A stretch of DNA of 64,000 bases. It comes from Rhizobium albus. GTDB lineage: Bacteria > Pseudomonadota > Alphaproteobacteria > Rhizobiales > Rhizobiaceae. This document shows positions 9,388 through 18,998 of this stretch, one piece after another. Below the pieces are notes generated by a model. That model searched no databases and was not told the DNA's origin. It saw nothing but the letters and a program-made list of their open reading frames with translations. How positions within the stretch are numbered: the stretch's first letter is position 1; the number at the start of each line of letters is the position of its first letter. The stretch covers positions 1 through 64,000 of the forward strand of contig BSNO01000003.1 of assembly GCA_030160035.1 (NCBI GenBank). Reading direction: 5' to 3'. The position numbers and the translations under genes are program-made.

Positions 9388-10432
9388 TCTGGCGGGCTTG
9401 GCCAAGGCGATCGGTGCCGGTTCGGCGGAATGCGATGCACAGGGCAGTTTTCCGGAAGCGGCATTCGCGGCACTGAAGGAAGCCGATCTTCTCGCGCGAC
9501 CACCGGTGGACGCCGACGCGACGCCTGAACTGCTCAGGCTTCTGGCAGCTATTGGCCGCGGCGACCTGAGCACGGGCAGGCTTTACGAAGGGCATGTCAA
9601 CGCGGTGATCCTTGCGCGCCAGTTTGCGCAACGCGCCGCGCTGGACAGGGCCAATCGGCTGCTTGCTTCGGGAGGCTGGTTCGGTGTGTGGAACACCGAT
9701 GCGCCGCAGGATCCGTTGAAGATCGAAAACGGCATTCTATCCGGCAAGAAGAATTTCGCCTCCGGCGTGGAGCGATTGAGCCATGCGATCGTCACCACCG
9801 GCAGCATGGCGGAACGCATGATGTGGCTCGTGCCCGTGGAAGGTTTGCCGGTCGATCGTTCGTGGTGGAAGCCCCTGGGCATGCGATCGTCAGGCAGCCA
9901 CGTGGTCGACTTCACCGGACTGCGGGTTCAGGACGACTGGGCGCTCGGATCGCTTGGCGACTATACGCGCGAACCCTGGATTTCGGCCGGCGCGATCCGC
10001 TTTGTGGCGGTCCAGGTGGGCGGCATGCACGCTGTTCTGGATGTTACGATCGACCACCTTCGGTGCTCGTCCCGCTCGGACGACCGCCTTCAGCAACAGC
10101 GCCTGGCGACGATGGCGACCGCTGTTGAGACCGGGTATCTGTGGCTCGATCGCGTAGGGCGCGAGTGGAGGCAGACAGGCTTTGCGGACACGGTGATCCC
10201 TGCCACGGCGGCGGCGCGCGGTGCGGTCGAAGCCGCAGCCATGCTCGTGCTCGACCTGGCTGAAAAATCCGTCGGCGCCGCAGGCATGATTGCCCCGCAT
10301 CCGCTGGAGCGGCTGGTCCGCGACCTGCGCACCTATCTGAGACAGCCGAACCCAGACGGGGCGGCCGACATCCTCGGCAAAGCGGTCGCCGAACGGACGT
10401 GGGCACCAGGAAGCGGAGGTGTGGAGCCATGA
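9377..10432 (+). CDS. Acyl-CoA dehydrogenase-like protein
   Basis: Flavin-dependent acyl-CoA dehydrogenase-family protein of 351 residues. Family features include an N-terminal helical part, a central beta region (GGWFGVWNTDAP; ILSGKKNFASGVERLSHAIVT) and a C-terminal helical bundle. The chosen ATG at 9377 overlaps the glycosyltransferase end; ATG at 9344 is an alternative. It is shorter than the usual ~380 residues and I could not place the catalytic glutamate, so desaturation of an acyl-CoA is not assured. Its stop overlaps the PIG-L start as ATGA, implying translational coupling. Confidence 0.75.
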   Translation: MPVDLAGLAKAIGAGSAECDAQGSFPEAAFAALKEADLLARPPVDADATPELLRLLAAIGRGDLSTGRLYEGHVNAVILARQFAQRAALDRANRLLASGGWFGVWNTDAPQDPLKIENGILSGKKNFASGVERLSHAIVTTGSMAERMMWLVPVEGLPVDRSWWKPLGMRSSGSHVVDFTGLRVQDDWALGSLGDYTREPWISAGAIRFVAVQVGGMHAVLDVTIDHLRCSSRSDDRLQQQRLATMATAVETGYLWLDRVGREWRQTGFADTVIPATAAARGAVEAAAMLVLDLAEKSVGAAGMIAPHPLERLVRDLRTYLRQPNPDGAADILGKAVAERTWAPGSGGVEP

Positions 10433-11145
10433 GCCGATTTGCCGTGACCGATCTCGACGGGCCGATTCTCGTCGTCGCGCCCCACCCTGACGACGAAACG
10501 CTTGGCTGTGGCGGTCTGATCGCGCTGGCGACCGAGGCCGGAATGACAGTCCACACGCTGTTCGTTACCGATGGCAGCGCGTCGCATCCCGCGTCGCAGA
10601 CATATCCACCGGATGTGATGGCCGAAATCCGTGCGGGGGAAGCGGAAGAGGCGCTCAAGCGGCTCGGCGCAGAGCACCAGCCGCGCTCATTCCTCAAGCT
10701 GCGCGATGGGCGGATGCCTTTTCCCGGCAAGGGTGCCTACCGCGATGCGGTGGATGTCGTTTCCGAACTCGTCTCGGGATCGAGGTTCAAGACCGTCGTG
10801 GTGCCATGGCGGCGCGACCCGCACACGGATCATCGCATCAGCTGGCGCATTGCGATGGATGCGGTTCGGGGCAATGGGATGGAGGTCACGCTGCTGGAAT
10901 ATCAAATCTGGCTCGCAGAAAACGGCCAGGCAGAAGACTGGCCGGGCGATGGAGAGGTCGCGGCTGCATCACTCGACATCTCCATGGTGATGGATCGCAA
11001 GCACCATGCGCTCGAAGCGCATCGGTCTCAATTGGGCCTGGTGGTCCATGACGATCCGAGCGGCTTTGCGCTGTCAGCAGAGACCATTGCGCGGCTGGTC
11101 GGCCAGACTGAGAACTATTGGGTCAGCCGATGGCCCGCCCCATAA
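10429..11145 (+). CDS. PIG-L family N-deacetylase
   Basis: Zinc-dependent deacetylase of the PIG-L/LmbE family, 238 residues, expected to remove the N-acetyl group from a GlcNAc-type sugar or conjugate. The zinc and catalytic motif PHPDDE is at residues 18-23, and the second motif HTDH is at 132-135. The start ATG at 10429 overlaps the preceding stop as ATGA. The substrate is unknown; context suggests an amino sugar placed by the adjacent glycosyltransferase. Confidence 0.87.
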   Translation: MSRFAVTDLDGPILVVAPHPDDETLGCGGLIALATEAGMTVHTLFVTDGSASHPASQTYPPDVMAEIRAGEAEEALKRLGAEHQPRSFLKLRDGRMPFPGKGAYRDAVDVVSELVSGSRFKTVVVPWRRDPHTDHRISWRIAMDAVRGNGMEVTLLEYQIWLAENGQAEDWPGDGEVAAASLDISMVMDRKHHALEAHRSQLGLVVHDDPSGFALSAETIARLVGQTENYWVSRWPAP

Positions 11146-11717
11146 ACCTCGACGGCTTCGAAGACCTGTTCCAACGCGATCCGGATCCCTGGGACTACGA
11201 AACCTCGGCATTCGAAGCGCATAAGCGATCGGTGCTCTTGAGGTACGCCGGGCTTGGGCCGCGCGGTCGCGTGCTCGAGCTGGCCTGCGCGAACGGGGTC
11301 ACGACGCAAGCACTCATGAATGTGGGCTTGCGCGTCACGGCGTTGGACGGATCGCAAACCGCGATCTCCCAGGCGCAAGCGCGGCTGGGCAAGATCAGTC
11401 GTCTGCGGCTGCTGCATGCAAATCTGCCGGAAGGCATGGCGAAAGAGCGCTTCGACCTGATCGTCGTTTCAGAGATCGTCTATTATCTCGGTAGCATCGC
11501 AGCCCGGCGCCTGGCCGCGAGCGTGGCAGATCGCGTCGCACCCGGAGGACGGGTGGTCGTGCTTCACCATCACCTCAACTTTCCAGATGCGTCGGTCAAT
11601 CCGGAACACGCCCATCGGGATTTCGTCAGGCTGCTGCGAAAAAGGATGACGCTGATCCGCTCGGCCCGCACCGGGCGCTTCTGCGTCGCGGCGCTGGTGG
11701 CCGGACATCGCCATTGA
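11130..11717 (+). CDS. NodS-like SAM-dependent methyltransferase
   Basis: Class I methyltransferase of 195 residues resembling the NodS family (PF05401), whose founding member N-methylates the deacetylated sugar of Nod factors. The N-terminal DPDPWDYETSAFE segment is diagnostic of the NodS type. The SAM-binding motif I is VLELACANG, followed by the acidic loop VTALDGS. The ATG at 11130 overlaps the PIG-L gene by 16 nt. It comes after a deacetylase in the same operon, so methylation of the freed amine is a sensible guess, unproven. No nodABC genes are present, so a Nod factor role is not implied. Confidence 0.82.
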   Translation: MARPINLDGFEDLFQRDPDPWDYETSAFEAHKRSVLLRYAGLGPRGRVLELACANGVTTQALMNVGLRVTALDGSQTAISQAQARLGKISRLRLLHANLPEGMAKERFDLIVVSEIVYYLGSIAARRLAASVADRVAPGGRVVVLHHHLNFPDASVNPEHAHRDFVRLLRKRMTLIRSARTGRFCVAALVAGHRH

Positions 11718-11743
11718 GCGAGCGTGCTTCGGTCCCAAAAGAA

Positions 11744-11769
11744 AAAGGGCGGCATCTCTGCCGCCCTTT
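11744..11769. terminator. Bidirectional hairpin terminator
   Basis: A perfect 10-bp stem (AAAGGGCGGC at 11744-11753, GCCGCCCTTT at 11760-11769) with a 6-nt loop lies between the convergent NodS-like gene and katG. An A-rich stretch on its left gives a T tract for leftward transcripts, so it fits katG best. It may also end the cassette transcript. Confidence 0.8.
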
Positions 11770-11777
11770 CGTGTGTC

Positions 11778-14039
<2,262 letters not shown>

Positions 14040-14164
14040 TTACGTCTTGCGTGACACCGCTTGTGAGCGGCGCGTAAACGAGCGTTGCAGGATGTGCCTT
14101 CGGAGCCTGAGGCGATGGGCACGGTCCTTTCTCTGGTGGCAGCGTCGTACCAGAGAAGTTCGAT

Positions 14165-14201
14165 CAAATAAATTTGGAATTTCTGATTGTTGCGATAATC
14201 T
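14165..14201 (+). promoter_or_regulatory. Candidate oxyR promoter and palindrome in the katG-oxyR intergenic region
   Basis: The 201-nt divergent region holds a palindrome CAAAT-AA-ATTTG (14165-14176) overlapping a possible oxyR promoter (TTGGAA at 14174-14179, TAATCT at 14196-14201, 16 nt apart). LysR-type sites are typically AT-rich palindromes, so this is a candidate OxyR site. The -10 lies so close to the ATG at 14208 that transcription could begin at or next to the start codon. Confidence 0.35.
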
Positions 14202-14207
14202 AGGGTT

Positions 14208-15125
14208 ATGAAAAACCTCACGCTCAAGCAACTGCGCTATTTCGAGGCGCTCGCCCGGCACGGGCATTTCGGCCGTGCCGCCGATGCCTGTTCGATTTCC
14301 CAGCCGGCGCTCTCTGTCCAGATCAAGGAGCTTGAAGAGGGTGTCGGAGCCGAGCTTTTCGACCGCAGCGCGCGCCAGGTACGGCTGTCGCATGTCGGCA
14401 AGGCATTCGCGCTTCGCGTGCGCGACATTTTACGATCGGTGGATGAACTAGGCGACCTGGCGCGGGCATCTCAGGCGCAACTGGTGGGACAATTGCGGAT
14501 CGGCATCATCCCGACGGTCGCGCCTTATTTGCTGCCGTCGGTCATGGAGCGCCTGTCCAGGCTGTACGAGGGGCTCGACATCCATGTGCGGGAAACGCTG
14601 ACCACAACGCTGGTGCAGGACCTCGAAAACGGCAGCCTCGACACGGCGATCGTCGCGCTGCCCGTGTCCGAGCCCTCGCTGACGGAGGTCGCGCTCTTTT
14701 CAGAGAAATTCGTGCTGGTTCGGCCGCGGGCGGACGCGGACAAGCCTGTTCCCGATCGCGATGCTCTAAAGGAGATGCGACTGCTTCTTCTGGAGGAGGG
14801 GCATTGCTTCAGGGACCAGGCGCTCTCTTTCTGCAATCTGCATGCCGCCCCGCCGCGTGAACTGCTCGAAGTCGGCTCGTTGTCGACCCTGGTGCAGATG
14901 GTAAGCGCCGGCATCGGGGTGACGCTGATCCCGGAAATGGCTGTTTCCGTCGAGACGCGGTCGGCCGATGTGGCGATCAATCGCTTCGAAGGCCCGCAGC
15001 CCTCTCGAACGATCGGCATGGTTTGGCGCAAAACGAGTCCGCTCGGGCTTCAGTTGCAAAAGATCGCGGACATCGTACGTCTGGCCGGAAGTGACATTCA
15101 GCAGAGCGCTGAACAGAACGGCTAG
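14208..15125 (+). CDS. oxyR: Peroxide-sensing LysR regulator OxyR
   Basis: LysR-type activator of 305 residues. The winged helix-turn-helix is at 1-62. The redox pair Cys200 and Cys209 (GHCFRDQALSFC) matches the E. coli OxyR Cys199/Cys208 spacing of eight residues, which forms a disulfide under peroxide. That motif, with its position next to katG, makes the OxyR assignment strong. The start has no normal SD: AGGG sits only 2 nt before the ATG. The N-terminus (NLTLKQLRYFEALARHGHFG) fits the family, so this start is probably correct. Confidence 0.94.
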   Translation: MKNLTLKQLRYFEALARHGHFGRAADACSISQPALSVQIKELEEGVGAELFDRSARQVRLSHVGKAFALRVRDILRSVDELGDLARASQAQLVGQLRIGIIPTVAPYLLPSVMERLSRLYEGLDIHVRETLTTTLVQDLENGSLDTAIVALPVSEPSLTEVALFSEKFVLVRPRADADKPVPDRDALKEMRLLLLEEGHCFRDQALSFCNLHAAPPRELLEVGSLSTLVQMVSAGIGVTLIPEMAVSVETRSADVAINRFEGPQPSRTIGMVWRKTSPLGLQLQKIADIVRLAGSDIQQSAEQNG

Positions 15126-15154
15126 GTGAGCGGCCCCATTGCCGAACTGGCAAC

Positions 15155-15421
15155 CTAGGTTTGATCCAGTTCGGCAAGACGCTGCCTCACGGGCTCCAGA
15201 AGCAGTCTCATCTCCGCCGCATGCGCTGCGAAGTCGCCAAAAGCAGCTGTCGGTACTGCGCCCGGATCTTCCTGATGATCGACGGGGGGATAGGGCTCGT
15301 CCATTTCTCTCACGAGCTTTTCCAGTGCAGCGCGTTCGAAATCGAAATTCGCGAAGAGCCACAGCAGAAGACGCCGTTGTGCCTCGATCCGACCCATCAA
15401 TGCGTCATGCGTTTCGATCAT
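15155..15421 (-). CDS. Small hypothetical protein
   Basis: Charged, helical 88-residue protein of unknown function. The ATG at 15421 is preceded by GAGGT at a proper distance; longer starts at 15460 or 15505 lack an SD. The sequence (ETHDALMGRIEAQRRLLLWLF, then RLAELDQ at the end) suggests a short helical bundle. It sits between oxyR and the terminator of the DUF3618 operon, in opposite orientation to oxyR. I know no family. Confidence 0.55.
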   Translation of the reverse strand: MIETHDALMGRIEAQRRLLLWLFANFDFERAALEKLVREMDEPYPPVDHQEDPGAVPTAAFGDFAAHAAEMRLLLEPVRQRLAELDQT

Positions 15422-15497
15422 CGCCGCCACCTCGCTTCCGTGATGTGAAGAGAACTGCATGTGCGCGCGAGGGTTCCGCGCAACTCCCGATATGAAA

Positions 15498-15529
15498 AAG
15501 TCCATCCGGCTGGCTGACCGGATGGACTT
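15498..15529 (-). terminator. Rho-independent terminator of the DUF3618 operon
   Basis: A perfect 12-bp stem (AAGTCCATCCGG at 15498-15509, CCGGATGGACTT at 15518-15529) with an 8-nt loop is followed on the minus strand by a run of five T. It lies 50 nt after the DUF3618 stop. Confidence 0.88.
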
Positions 15530-15578
15530 CGATCGAATGGGAGGATCGCACCGTTTCCCGGGCGATCCGATGTCAAGG

Positions 15579-16586
15579 TCAGTTGCCTGAGAGCGTGCGT
15601 GGCGTCGGCGAGGGAGACGGCGTCGACGATGTCGTCGAAGTCACCTTCGGGCCGGACGTCTCATTGGATGCCTGAGGCGCGGTTGTCGACGAGGTAGCAG
15701 GCTTGTCGTCAGCCTTTGTGTCGACCTGCGACTTCACTTCCGCCTTTGCAGCGGAGTAGGCATCGTCGGCAACATGCTTGGCTTTTTCATAGCCTTCGCT
15801 CACCATGTCCTTGGCGCGATCCTGCGCTTTCTGGCTGGCGTCGCCTAAATACTGCTCCTCGGTGCGGGTCGTCGGTAACATAGCCGCGATCGCTGCACCG
15901 ACGGCAAGGCCGATCGCGCCAAGCACGAGCGGCTCGCGGTCGAGGACGTCGACGAAATTGCGGCGCATGCGCATGCCAGCTTCGCTTACACGGTCGGCCG
16001 CATGAGACAGGCTCTCACCCGCATCGGATAGCCCGTGGCTTGCCGTATCGCGCACCGAGCCCCAGGCAGCCGAAGCGCTGTCGGCAGCATCATGGGCCGT
16101 GCGCCTTGCTGCGTCAGCCGATGCGCCGAGTGCGCCTGATGTCTTATCCAGTACACCCGACGAGGAATGGCTGCTGGCGGACGAATGCGTGCCGGTGCGG
16201 CCCACTGTGGAACCGCCTGTCGCGGAGCCGCTGAGGCTGCTCGCCGAAGACGTGTCGTAGTCGGTTGAGGAGAAATCGGTCGACGTGGGCCGGCCTGTGC
16301 CGCGGTAGCCCGTGTTGGATGAGCGCGACAGCGACGGTGTACCTGAACCCATCATGAGCCAGGCCAAGCCGCCACCAATCAGCCCGAGGGCGAGGGGATT
16401 GTCGCGGACCTGTCGCTTCAGGTTGCCCACGAACACATTGGCGTCGCCTGCCTTGAAGTAGTCGACGACCTCGTCCATCAGCTGGCCGGGCGAGACCTTG
16501 GCCTTCAGATGCTCAGCGGTGTTGGCGATCTCGGCGCGAACGCGCTCGGCGTCACGCTCGATATCGGCGGGTGAATTCGTGTTCAT
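15579..16586 (-). CDS. DUF3618-domain membrane-associated protein
   Basis: 335-residue protein. Residues ~7-55 match DUF3618 (DIERDAERVRAEIANTAEHL), followed by a hydrophobic stretch (NPLALGLIGGGLAWLMMG). Then come a long Ser/Thr/Gly-rich linker, an amphipathic Ala-rich helical region, a second hydrophobic helix (LVLGAIGLAVGAAIAAML) and a low-complexity Thr/Ser/Pro tail. The ATG overlaps the holin-like gene stop as ATGA and has an AGGAG SD. Proteins like this occur in rhizobial stress operons; the function is unknown, perhaps envelope protection. Confidence 0.82.
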   Translation of the reverse strand: MNTNSPADIERDAERVRAEIANTAEHLKAKVSPGQLMDEVVDYFKAGDANVFVGNLKRQVRDNPLALGLIGGGLAWLMMGSGTPSLSRSSNTGYRGTGRPTSTDFSSTDYDTSSASSLSGSATGGSTVGRTGTHSSASSHSSSGVLDKTSGALGASADAARRTAHDAADSASAAWGSVRDTASHGLSDAGESLSHAADRVSEAGMRMRRNFVDVLDREPLVLGAIGLAVGAAIAAMLPTTRTEEQYLGDASQKAQDRAKDMVSEGYEKAKHVADDAYSAAKAEVKSQVDTKADDKPATSSTTAPQASNETSGPKVTSTTSSTPSPSPTPRTLSGN

Positions 16587-16978
16587 CGTGCTTGCTCCTG
16601 CGCCAGATCGGCGTCTTTGCGCAATTGATGCGCTGTGCGATTGGGGGCGAGTTCGGATGGCGACATGTTGGTCGAGCCGCGTTTGACGAGCATGGCGCCA
16701 ACGGCCGCGACGAGCACCCCAACCAGAAGGGAAGCCCAGCCGACGCCGAGGCCGAGATTGGCCAGACCGACGATCAGCGCCTGCAGCAGCACGATCAGTG
16801 CAGCAAGCAGGAGGAGGGCACCCGCAGCGACTTCCATCGCTCCGTTGCCGACCTTGTGGGCGCTCTCGTTCAATTCACTGCGCAGCAGCCGACCCTCGGT
16901 CTGAACGAGCGTCGAGAGTTGCTGCACGAGATCGGACACGAGGGTCGCGATCGAACGGTTGTCTCTGTCGTCGATCAT
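16583..16978 (-). CDS. Phage-holin-family (PF07332-type) membrane protein
   Basis: Small inner-membrane protein of 131 residues with two adjacent hydrophobic helices (AAGALLLLAALIVLLQALIV and WASLLVGVLVAAVGAMLV) after a charged N-terminus. The layout matches the putative holin superfamily 3.6 (PF07332). Despite the name, no lysin or phage gene is near, and it is coupled by ATGA overlaps to a stress-type operon on both sides, so a structural or stress role is more likely than lysis. Confidence 0.78.
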   Translation of the reverse strand: MIDDRDNRSIATLVSDLVQQLSTLVQTEGRLLRSELNESAHKVGNGAMEVAAGALLLLAALIVLLQALIVGLANLGLGVGWASLLVGVLVAAVGAMLVKRGSTNMSPSELAPNRTAHQLRKDADLAQEQAR

Positions 16979-17541
16979 CGCTGAAACCTCTCGCTGCCGG
17001 TCGTAGACGTCATGCCGCCGGCCTGGCTGCCGTAACCCGTTGTCCGCGTATTGGAACCGGTGGTGCTGGTGTGGCTGTCGCTGGAGGGCGCGGCTGTGGC
17101 GAAGCGAACGAGCGCGAAGCCGGCGAGCATGGAACCCGCCAGAAATCCGATCGGATTTTCACGACCGAAGCGACGGACGGAATCGACCATTGCGCCAGTA
17201 GACTTGCCTTCAAGCGAGCGCGAAAGCTGCTCGAGACCGGAAGCCGCATGGGACACCATCTCGGCGGCCGGTCCGGCCTGCTTGTCCTTCAGTGTTTCGC
17301 TTGCGCTTTTCAGCGCGTCGGCAAAACCGTGCATGTGCGATGCCGCGTCGCCCTTGATCGACTCGGCCTTGTCTTCGGCAAGCGCGCGCGCTTTGTCGCC
17401 GACGGATGTCGCTTCGTCCTTGATCGTGTCCGTGGCCGACTTGAGCGACGACGGAGCCGCGGTTCCATGTCTGCTTGGGTTCATCGTGTTGCTGGACAGG
17501 CTTGGCCCGGCATTGCCGGAAATCTTGTCATTATCGTCCAT
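16975..17541 (-). CDS. Nutrient-deprivation-induced-type protein
   Basis: 188-residue protein resembling rhizobial nutrient-deprivation-induced (Ndi) proteins. It has a polar N-terminus, an apolipoprotein-like Lys/Ala/Glu-rich helical segment (SLKSATDTIKDEATSVGDKA), one hydrophobic helix (NPIGFLAGSMLAGFALVRFA) and a Thr/Ser/Gly-rich tail. The ATG at 17541 follows AGGAG by 6 nt; an upstream ATG at 17568 lacks an SD. First gene of the three-gene operon. I looked upstream for the GGAAC-N16/17-CGTT box of the alphaproteobacterial general stress sigma factor and did not find a clean one. Confidence 0.75.
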   Translation of the reverse strand: MDDNDKISGNAGPSLSSNTMNPSRHGTAAPSSLKSATDTIKDEATSVGDKARALAEDKAESIKGDAASHMHGFADALKSASETLKDKQAGPAAEMVSHAASGLEQLSRSLEGKSTGAMVDSVRRFGRENPIGFLAGSMLAGFALVRFATAAPSSDSHTSTTGSNTRTTGYGSQAGGMTSTTGSERFQR

Positions 17542-17741
17542 TGTCTGCTCCTGCTTCTGGGGCGTCACGGCCGGCGGTTCCGAACGTGTGCGTCCTTTTC
17601 AGTGCAGGGCGAAGCTCTGGAGGCCGCGAATGTTCCCTTGCCGGTAACGAGTTTATTTTTGCGGGTTTGTGGAACGCAATTCGATCGACAGGAGCGTGCG
17701 GAGGGAGGAAAAAGATCATGCACCGCGTTGGGAGGACCGAA

Positions 17742-18089
17742 ATGAACGTTAGCTGCTGTCGAGTGGTCTGGTTGATGACTGTCCTTGGCCTCGCGTCGGC
17801 TTCGACCGGAATAGCAATCGCCGACGGTATTTCGAAGGATGTTGCCGCGCCCTATCCCTTCATCGGGAAATGGGACTGCGAGGTTGCGGTCATGAGTTTC
17901 ACCGAAACGACCTACAACAATGGCTCTGAGGATCTGCCGATCATCGAGATCCAGGAGGGGACGGACGGGTCCTACGCGCTTTTCATCGAGGACGATTATT
18001 TCATCTCCCTCTCAGGCTTCACGGGCGAAAGCATGGGTTGGCTGTCATCCGCGACCGGCGACAATTTCAACTGCGTGCGCATCGACTGA
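17742..18089 (+). CDS. Secreted hypothetical protein
   Basis: 115-residue protein with an N-terminal signal peptide (hydrophobic core VVWLMTVLGLASAS, likely cut after AIA) and a ~90-residue mature domain with a Cys near each end (WDCEV and NFNCVRID), which could form a disulfide in the periplasm. The ATG at 17742 follows GGGAGG by 6 nt; ATG at 17718 also has an SD and is an alternative. It is divergent from the Ndi operon. No family recognised. Confidence 0.65.
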   Translation: MNVSCCRVVWLMTVLGLASASTGIAIADGISKDVAAPYPFIGKWDCEVAVMSFTETTYNNGSEDLPIIEIQEGTDGSYALFIEDDYFISLSGFTGESMGWLSSATGDNFNCVRID

Positions 18090-18194
18090 CACTGCGACCA
18101 AAACCGCACTTCGCGCCCTGCGCCTTGACCCTGCTGCTCACGGGCGCGAAAACGCGTCTCGAAGATGTGGACCAGCAGGGAAGGACTGCAGCGG

Positions 18195-18746
18195 ATGACG
18201 ACGGATAGCCTCGAGCCTAGTGGCGGCAGTTCGCAATCGGACGGCGAGCGCCCGCTTTTTCGACGTGCCGATCTATCCGTTTTCCAGCCGAAGCCCGACC
18301 GCTTCTACGATGTCGCCTACTCGCAGACCATCCGCGCGATGGTGCAGGCCGTGCTCGAAGCGGAAGCACCGGTGCGCGACGACGTGCTTGCCCAGCGCAT
18401 CGCACGCGCCCATGGCTGGCAGCGAACCGGAGCGGCGATCCGCAGCCACATCGAGCGCCACCTCAAGACTGTGGAATCCTCGACCGAAGAGGGTGGCCGC
18501 TTTCTATGGCGTGATGGTCAACAGAACGAGCCGATCGCCTATCGTCACCACGCCACTGAGGACGACAGGCGATCCGTCGGCGACATCGCGCTCGTCGAGC
18601 TCGCAGCGTTGGTGCGCGAGAACCCCAAGCTCGTCGAAACCGAAGATCCGGCATTGGCTTTTTCCCGCATGATCGGGTTGAGCCGGCTGACCGCGCCGAG
18701 CCGTGCGCGACTGGACGCGGCCATCGAACAGGCGCAAAGTCGGTAA
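18195..18746 (+). CDS. Stand-alone DUF3320-domain protein
   Basis: 183-residue protein whose body resembles DUF3320 (PF11784). In other bacteria that domain forms the C-terminal end of very large DUF4011/helicase proteins. The core (YSQTIRAMVQAVLEAEAPVR, then RIARAHGWQRTGAAI) is the conserved part, and a second helical block near residues 135-180 (LVELAALV, RMIGLSRLTAPSRARLDAAI) also matches that C-terminus. No helicase or nuclease part is encoded upstream, so it is either a detached module or a decayed remnant. ATG at 18195 follows a GGGAAGGA SD. It lies 20 nt before a 75-residue gene. Confidence 0.65.
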   Translation: MTTDSLEPSGGSSQSDGERPLFRRADLSVFQPKPDRFYDVAYSQTIRAMVQAVLEAEAPVRDDVLAQRIARAHGWQRTGAAIRSHIERHLKTVESSTEEGGRFLWRDGQQNEPIAYRHHATEDDRRSVGDIALVELAALVRENPKLVETEDPALAFSRMIGLSRLTAPSRARLDAAIEQAQSR

Positions 18747-18766
18747 TCAAGAGGATACATACTGAT

Positions 18767-18994
18767 ATGCGCGCAGACGCTCGCCCGATCATCATCACTG
18801 CGCTGGACATTCAGGACAGGGGCGGAGAGATCGTGCTGAGTTGCGCGGCGGCGGATGGGCAGGACCTCGTGCTGCAACTGAACGACGAACTGGTGTCGAA
18901 GCTGGCTGCTGCCCTGGAGGCGCGGGACAGGGCGCGCGTTGCCGGGCAGGAATGCCTGCATCCCGGCGAGCTCAACGCTTCGAACGACGATTGA
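18767..18994 (+). CDS. Small hypothetical protein
   Basis: 75-residue soluble protein immediately after the DUF3320 gene and likely co-transcribed. It reads as a small beta-rich fold with a helix (residues 6-50: PIIITALDIQD, EIVLSCAAADGQDLVLQL, NDELVSKLAAALEARD). An AGAGG lies 13 nt upstream of the ATG, a weak SD distance. No family recognised. It converges on the B12 transporter operon with only 4 nt between stops. Confidence 0.55.
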   Translation: MRADARPIIITALDIQDRGGEIVLSCAAADGQDLVLQLNDELVSKLAAALEARDRARVAGQECLHPGELNASNDD

Positions 18995-18998
18995 TCGC

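Noticed and set aside
8281-11717. Calling the cassette a nodulation locus because of the NodS-like gene
   Set aside because: nodA, nodB, nodC, nodD and nod boxes are not visible; NodS-like methyltransferases occur widely outside symbiosis.
16583-16978. Phage holin indicating a prophage
   Set aside because: The neighbouring muramidase is 30 kb away, and no capsid, tail, integrase or att site is present. The gene is coupled to stress-type proteins.
17541-17742. General-stress (EcfG) promoter GGAAC-N16/17-CGTT upstream of the Ndi operon
   Set aside because: A GGGAAC is present on the minus strand, but the downstream element at the right distance reads CTTC, not CGTT.
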